The notes below the pieces were generated by a model, which did not search any database, was not told where the DNA came from, and saw only the letters and a list, made by a program, of their open reading frames with translations. Below are positions 32,905 to 35,105 of a stretch of 35,105 nucleotides of DNA, one piece after another. Source of the DNA: Phycisphaerales bacterium (GTDB taxonomy: Bacteria > Planctomycetota > Phycisphaerae > Phycisphaerales > UBA1924); contig JAIEUA010000014.1 of assembly GCA_019744815.1 (NCBI GenBank), positions 1-35,105 on the forward strand, read 5' to 3'. How positions within the stretch are numbered: position 1 is the stretch's first letter; the number at the start of each line of letters is the position of its first letter. The position numbers were made by a program, and so were the translations under genes.

Positions 32905-33777
32905 ATGAAGCTCGCGTTCAGCACCGTTGCCACCCCGGAATGGACCCTTGAGCAGGTGGCCGCGTTCGCGGAAGAGGTCGGCTACGACGGCGTGGAGCTG
33001 CGCACGTTTGGCAGCGGGTCCTCGCGGTTCGCGTGCGATCCGGCGCTGACGTCGCCAGAGAAGATCCGGAAGATTCTGGTGCCGACGGGTGTCGGTGTGG
33101 CGTGTGTGGCGTCGAGCGCGAGCTATGAGGCGCCGGTGACGCCGCCGGTCATCGGACACATTCTGGGCGGTACGCCGGCTGGCGTGAAGTTGACCGCGTG
33201 GGCGGTGGATCTGGCGGCCCGCGTTGAAGCGCCGCTGGTGCGGGTCTTCCCGGGGACGATCCCGGGGATGGATTCGCGGGCGTCGGGGATGGCCCGGATC
33301 TGCGAGCGGCTGGACTTGGCGGTGGCGACGGCGCGGAACACGGGCGTGCAGCTGGCGCTCGAGAACTCGGGGTCGTTCACGACCGCGGTGGCGCTGAGCG
33401 AGTTGCTCGATCGCGTGAACAGCCCGCTCTTGGGTGTGGCGTATAGCCCGGCGATCGCGGCGCTCGATGGCGAGGATCCGGCGAACGCGATCAACGTGCT
33501 GGGCGATCGGCTGCTGTCGGTGAAGCTCCGCGACATGCTGAACACCAAGCCGGTGGCGCTGGGCGAAGGGACGCTGCCGACGCGGAAGTTCGTCGAGGCT
33601 TTGGCGAAGTCGGGGTATCGCGGTTGGGTGGTGCACGAGCACGACGCGGCGTGGCTGGGCGAGGGGCGCGAGGATGTGCGCTCGGTGCTGTCGCGTTCGG
33701 CAAGGGCGGTGGCGTCGTGGGGCGCTGGGGCGATGTCGGCACGGGGCGTGGCGCGGGGGCCGATGGCGGTGCGGTAG
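32905..33777 (+). CDS. Sugar phosphate isomerase/epimerase-like TIM barrel protein (degenerate metal site)
   Basis: A 290-residue protein of the xylose isomerase-like / AP endonuclease 2 superfamily. The barrel begins MKLAFSTVATPEWTLEQ, has the typical GYDGVELR strand and retains Glu153 in LALENSGSFTT. The usual Asp and His of the LDxGH motif are replaced: the equivalent is VAYSPAIAAL (Ser181 and Ile184), and the next His-x-His strand reads SVKLRDM. The C-terminal Glu motif is VVHEHDAAW. The fold is clear, but the metal site looks incomplete, so catalysis cannot be assumed. ATG 32905 lacks an obvious ribosome site. queG follows 35 bases downstream, suggesting co-transcription. Confidence 0.83.
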   Translation: MKLAFSTVATPEWTLEQVAAFAEEVGYDGVELRTFGSGSSRFACDPALTSPEKIRKILVPTGVGVACVASSASYEAPVTPPVIGHILGGTPAGVKLTAWAVDLAARVEAPLVRVFPGTIPGMDSRASGMARICERLDLAVATARNTGVQLALENSGSFTTAVALSELLDRVNSPLLGVAYSPAIAALDGEDPANAINVLGDRLLSVKLRDMLNTKPVALGEGTLPTRKFVEALAKSGYRGWVVHEHDAAWLGEGREDVRSVLSRSARAVASWGAGAMSARGVARGPMAVR

Positions 33778-33812
33778 TTCATCGCGTGGCGGAACGATGA
33801 AAGGAAACTCGC

Positions 33813-34961
33813 GTGGGTGTCGTCGCGGCCAGCGTGATTGCGGGGCGGTGCGAGCGGTTGGGGTTCGCGCTGTGCGGGGTGTGCGGCGTAGAGGAGAGCG
33901 CGCGGGCGGCGGAGTACGACGCGTGGATCGCCGCGGGGAAGCACGGATCGATGGAGTACCTGGCGCGGAACGCGGAGGTGCGCAAGCGGCCGGAGTTGCT
34001 TTTGCCGGGGGCGAAGTCGGTGATCGTCGTGGGTGATTTGTATCGGGCGCGGGAAGTTGTGGGTGGACAAGGCGGTGCAGGTGCCGGTGGTGTTCCACTC
34101 GCCGGAATAGAAAGCCCGCCCTTCCCCCTGCCCCTTCCCTCCGGGAAGGGGGGAACGCGGGCGGTTGCTCCGGGGCGGATCGCGAGGTATGCGCAGGGGC
34201 GGGACTATCACAAGGTCATCAAGAAGCGGCTGCACGACTTGTGCGATGCGTTGTCGGAGGAGTATCCCGGTGCATCGTTTCGCGCGTTTGTGGATACGGC
34301 GCCGGTGATGGAGCGTGAGTTGGCGCTGCGGGCGGGATTGGGTTGGATCGGAAAGCACACGCTGCTCATCCATCCGCGGCTGGGGTCGTACATGCTGCTG
34401 GGCGGCGTGATGACGACACTCGAGATCACCGAGAAGGCCGCGACGATCGAGCCGGATCACTGCGGGACCTGCACGCGGTGTATCGATGCGTGCCCGACGG
34501 GGGCGATCACGCCGTACAGCGTGGATGCACGCCGGTGTATCTCGTACCTGACGATCGAGCGGCGGGGGGAGATTGAATCGTCGCTGCAGGCGAAGATGGG
34601 CGAGTGGATCTTCGGTTGCGATGTGTGCCAGGAGGTGTGCCCGCACAACTCGGCGCGCCCGGCGGGGAGTGATTTGGGGGCTGCGCACGCGGCGTATGCG
34701 CCGACGCGGGAGACGCTGGACGCAATCGAGGTGCTGGGTTGGACAGAGGAGGATCGGCGACGCGAGTTGGCGGGGACGGCGATGACGCGGGCGAAGCTGG
34801 AGATGCTGAAGCGAAACGCGTTGATTGTGCTGGGGAATGCGGCGGTGGATGAGGAGACGCGGGGTGCGGTTTGCGCGGCGGTGTCGGGGGTCGTGGAGGA
34901 TGTTGGGGCGAGTGCGGAACTCGTGGCGTTGGCGCGGCGGGTGCTTGAACGCTTGAGGTGA
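33813..34961 (+). CDS. queG: Epoxyqueuosine reductase with in-frame repeat-like insert
   Basis: A cobalamin- and Fe-S-dependent reductase that finishes queuosine biosynthesis on tRNA. It has 382 residues. Motifs: the likely catalytic Asp161 in FVDTAPVMERELA, GWIGKHT, two 4Fe-4S sets (CGTCTRCIDACP at 217-228, and CDVCQEVCPHN at 269-279). Residues about 84-118 are an insert (Gly-rich then SPPFPLPLPSGKGG) between the strand SVIVVGDLYR and the conserved GRIARYAQGRDYH. At DNA level it contains a GC hairpin (CCCCTTCC with GGAAGGGG). The start is GTG 33813 with AAGGA upstream. GluQ, which acts on the product, is encoded about 30 kb away. Confidence 0.94.
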   Translation: MGVVAASVIAGRCERLGFALCGVCGVEESARAAEYDAWIAAGKHGSMEYLARNAEVRKRPELLLPGAKSVIVVGDLYRAREVVGGQGGAGAGGVPLAGIESPPFPLPLPSGKGGTRAVAPGRIARYAQGRDYHKVIKKRLHDLCDALSEEYPGASFRAFVDTAPVMERELALRAGLGWIGKHTLLIHPRLGSYMLLGGVMTTLEITEKAATIEPDHCGTCTRCIDACPTGAITPYSVDARRCISYLTIERRGEIESSLQAKMGEWIFGCDVCQEVCPHNSARPAGSDLGAAHAAYAPTRETLDAIEVLGWTEEDRRRELAGTAMTRAKLEMLKRNALIVLGNAAVDEETRGAVCAAVSGVVEDVGASAELVALARRVLERLR

Positions 34962-35042
34962 TGCACACGGAACGCACTTTGGGCGTGCAAGCGGTGATGG
35001 GTGTCTTCGGACCCCTCCCCGGTCTCGCTGCGCTCGACCACC

Positions 35043-35102
35043 CCTCCCCGCTTCGTGTACAGACCGGAGACATGGGTGGCGCTGTTCGGAGACATGGGTG
35101 AC
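35043..35102. repeat. Terminal repeat, right copy (inverted relative to 30-90)
   Basis: Two GGAGACATGGGTG motifs (about 35068 and 35090) preceded by CCCCTCCCCGC and CGTGT; the whole is the reverse complement of the left-end copy with some substitutions. It follows queG by about 80 bases. The bases in between carry GGTCTCGCTGCGCTCGACC flanked by CCCCTCCCCG direct repeats, another repeat-like unit. No transposase is visible. Confidence 0.7.
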
Positions 35103-35105
35103 ACC

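Overview
This 35.1-kb, high-GC chromosomal window most likely comes from a planctomycete, probably a Phycisphaerae-like lineage. That placement is an inference. It rests on a PEP-CTERM exosortase substrate, several lineage-style secreted proteins of unknown function, many GTG starts, and intergenic repeats of a kind I recall from planctomycete and related genomes. I see no rRNA, tRNA, CRISPR array, phage gene or intact transposase. The content is mainly housekeeping and accessory-metabolic genes, about 30 of them, densely packed on both strands.

Layout. 0-6.8 kb: a PolX DNA polymerase with a PHP domain, pterin-4a-carbinolamine dehydratase, glutamyl-queuosine tRNA-Asp synthetase, a DUF192 lipoprotein, a PP2C/SpoIIE-type phosphatase, D-aminoacyl-tRNA deacylase and an ACT-domain protein. 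7.1-11.7 kb: an A-type Fe-S carrier, a PEP-CTERM secreted protein behind an attenuator-like leader, a 2OG-Fe(II) oxygenase paired with a large protein carrying two methyltransferase domains, and an ArfB-like GGQ rescue factor. 11.7-14.1 kb: an NtrC/NtrB-like two-component operon. 14.3-22.2 kb: a secreted protein of unknown function, thioredoxin reductase, a secreted TPR/zinc-peptidase protein, a LolA-like protein and a YceI-like protein. 22.1-28 kb: RuvX, mannose-1-phosphate guanylyltransferase, a one-domain asparaginase, ribosomal protein bL21, a CDF metal exporter and MiaB. 28-35 kb: a membrane histidine kinase, a translationally coupled tryptophan dioxygenase-kynureninase pair, a small lipoprotein, a degenerate sugar-isomerase-like protein and epoxyqueuosine reductase.

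How genes relate. Translation and tRNA care recur: GluQ and QueG both act on queuosine in tRNA, and MiaB, Dtd, the ArfB-like factor and bL21 are also present. ErpA-type protein, MiaB and QueG all depend on Fe-S clusters. kynA and kynU share a GTGA overlap and make a short tryptophan-degradation unit without a recognisable formamidase.

The most unusual content is non-coding. There is a family of short hairpins with compensatory stem changes and a conserved GGCACCC flank (four copies; one supplies the kynureninase stop codon). There is a roughly 256-bp fold-back element around a perfect (AC)n tract. G-run tandem octamers sit just upstream of minus-strand genes. A related ~60-bp sequence lies in inverted orientation at the two ends of the window. 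A repeat-like GC hairpin is also inserted in frame in queG. No single new multi-gene system is convincingly visible; the hairpin family and the methyltransferase/oxygenase pair are the best leads.
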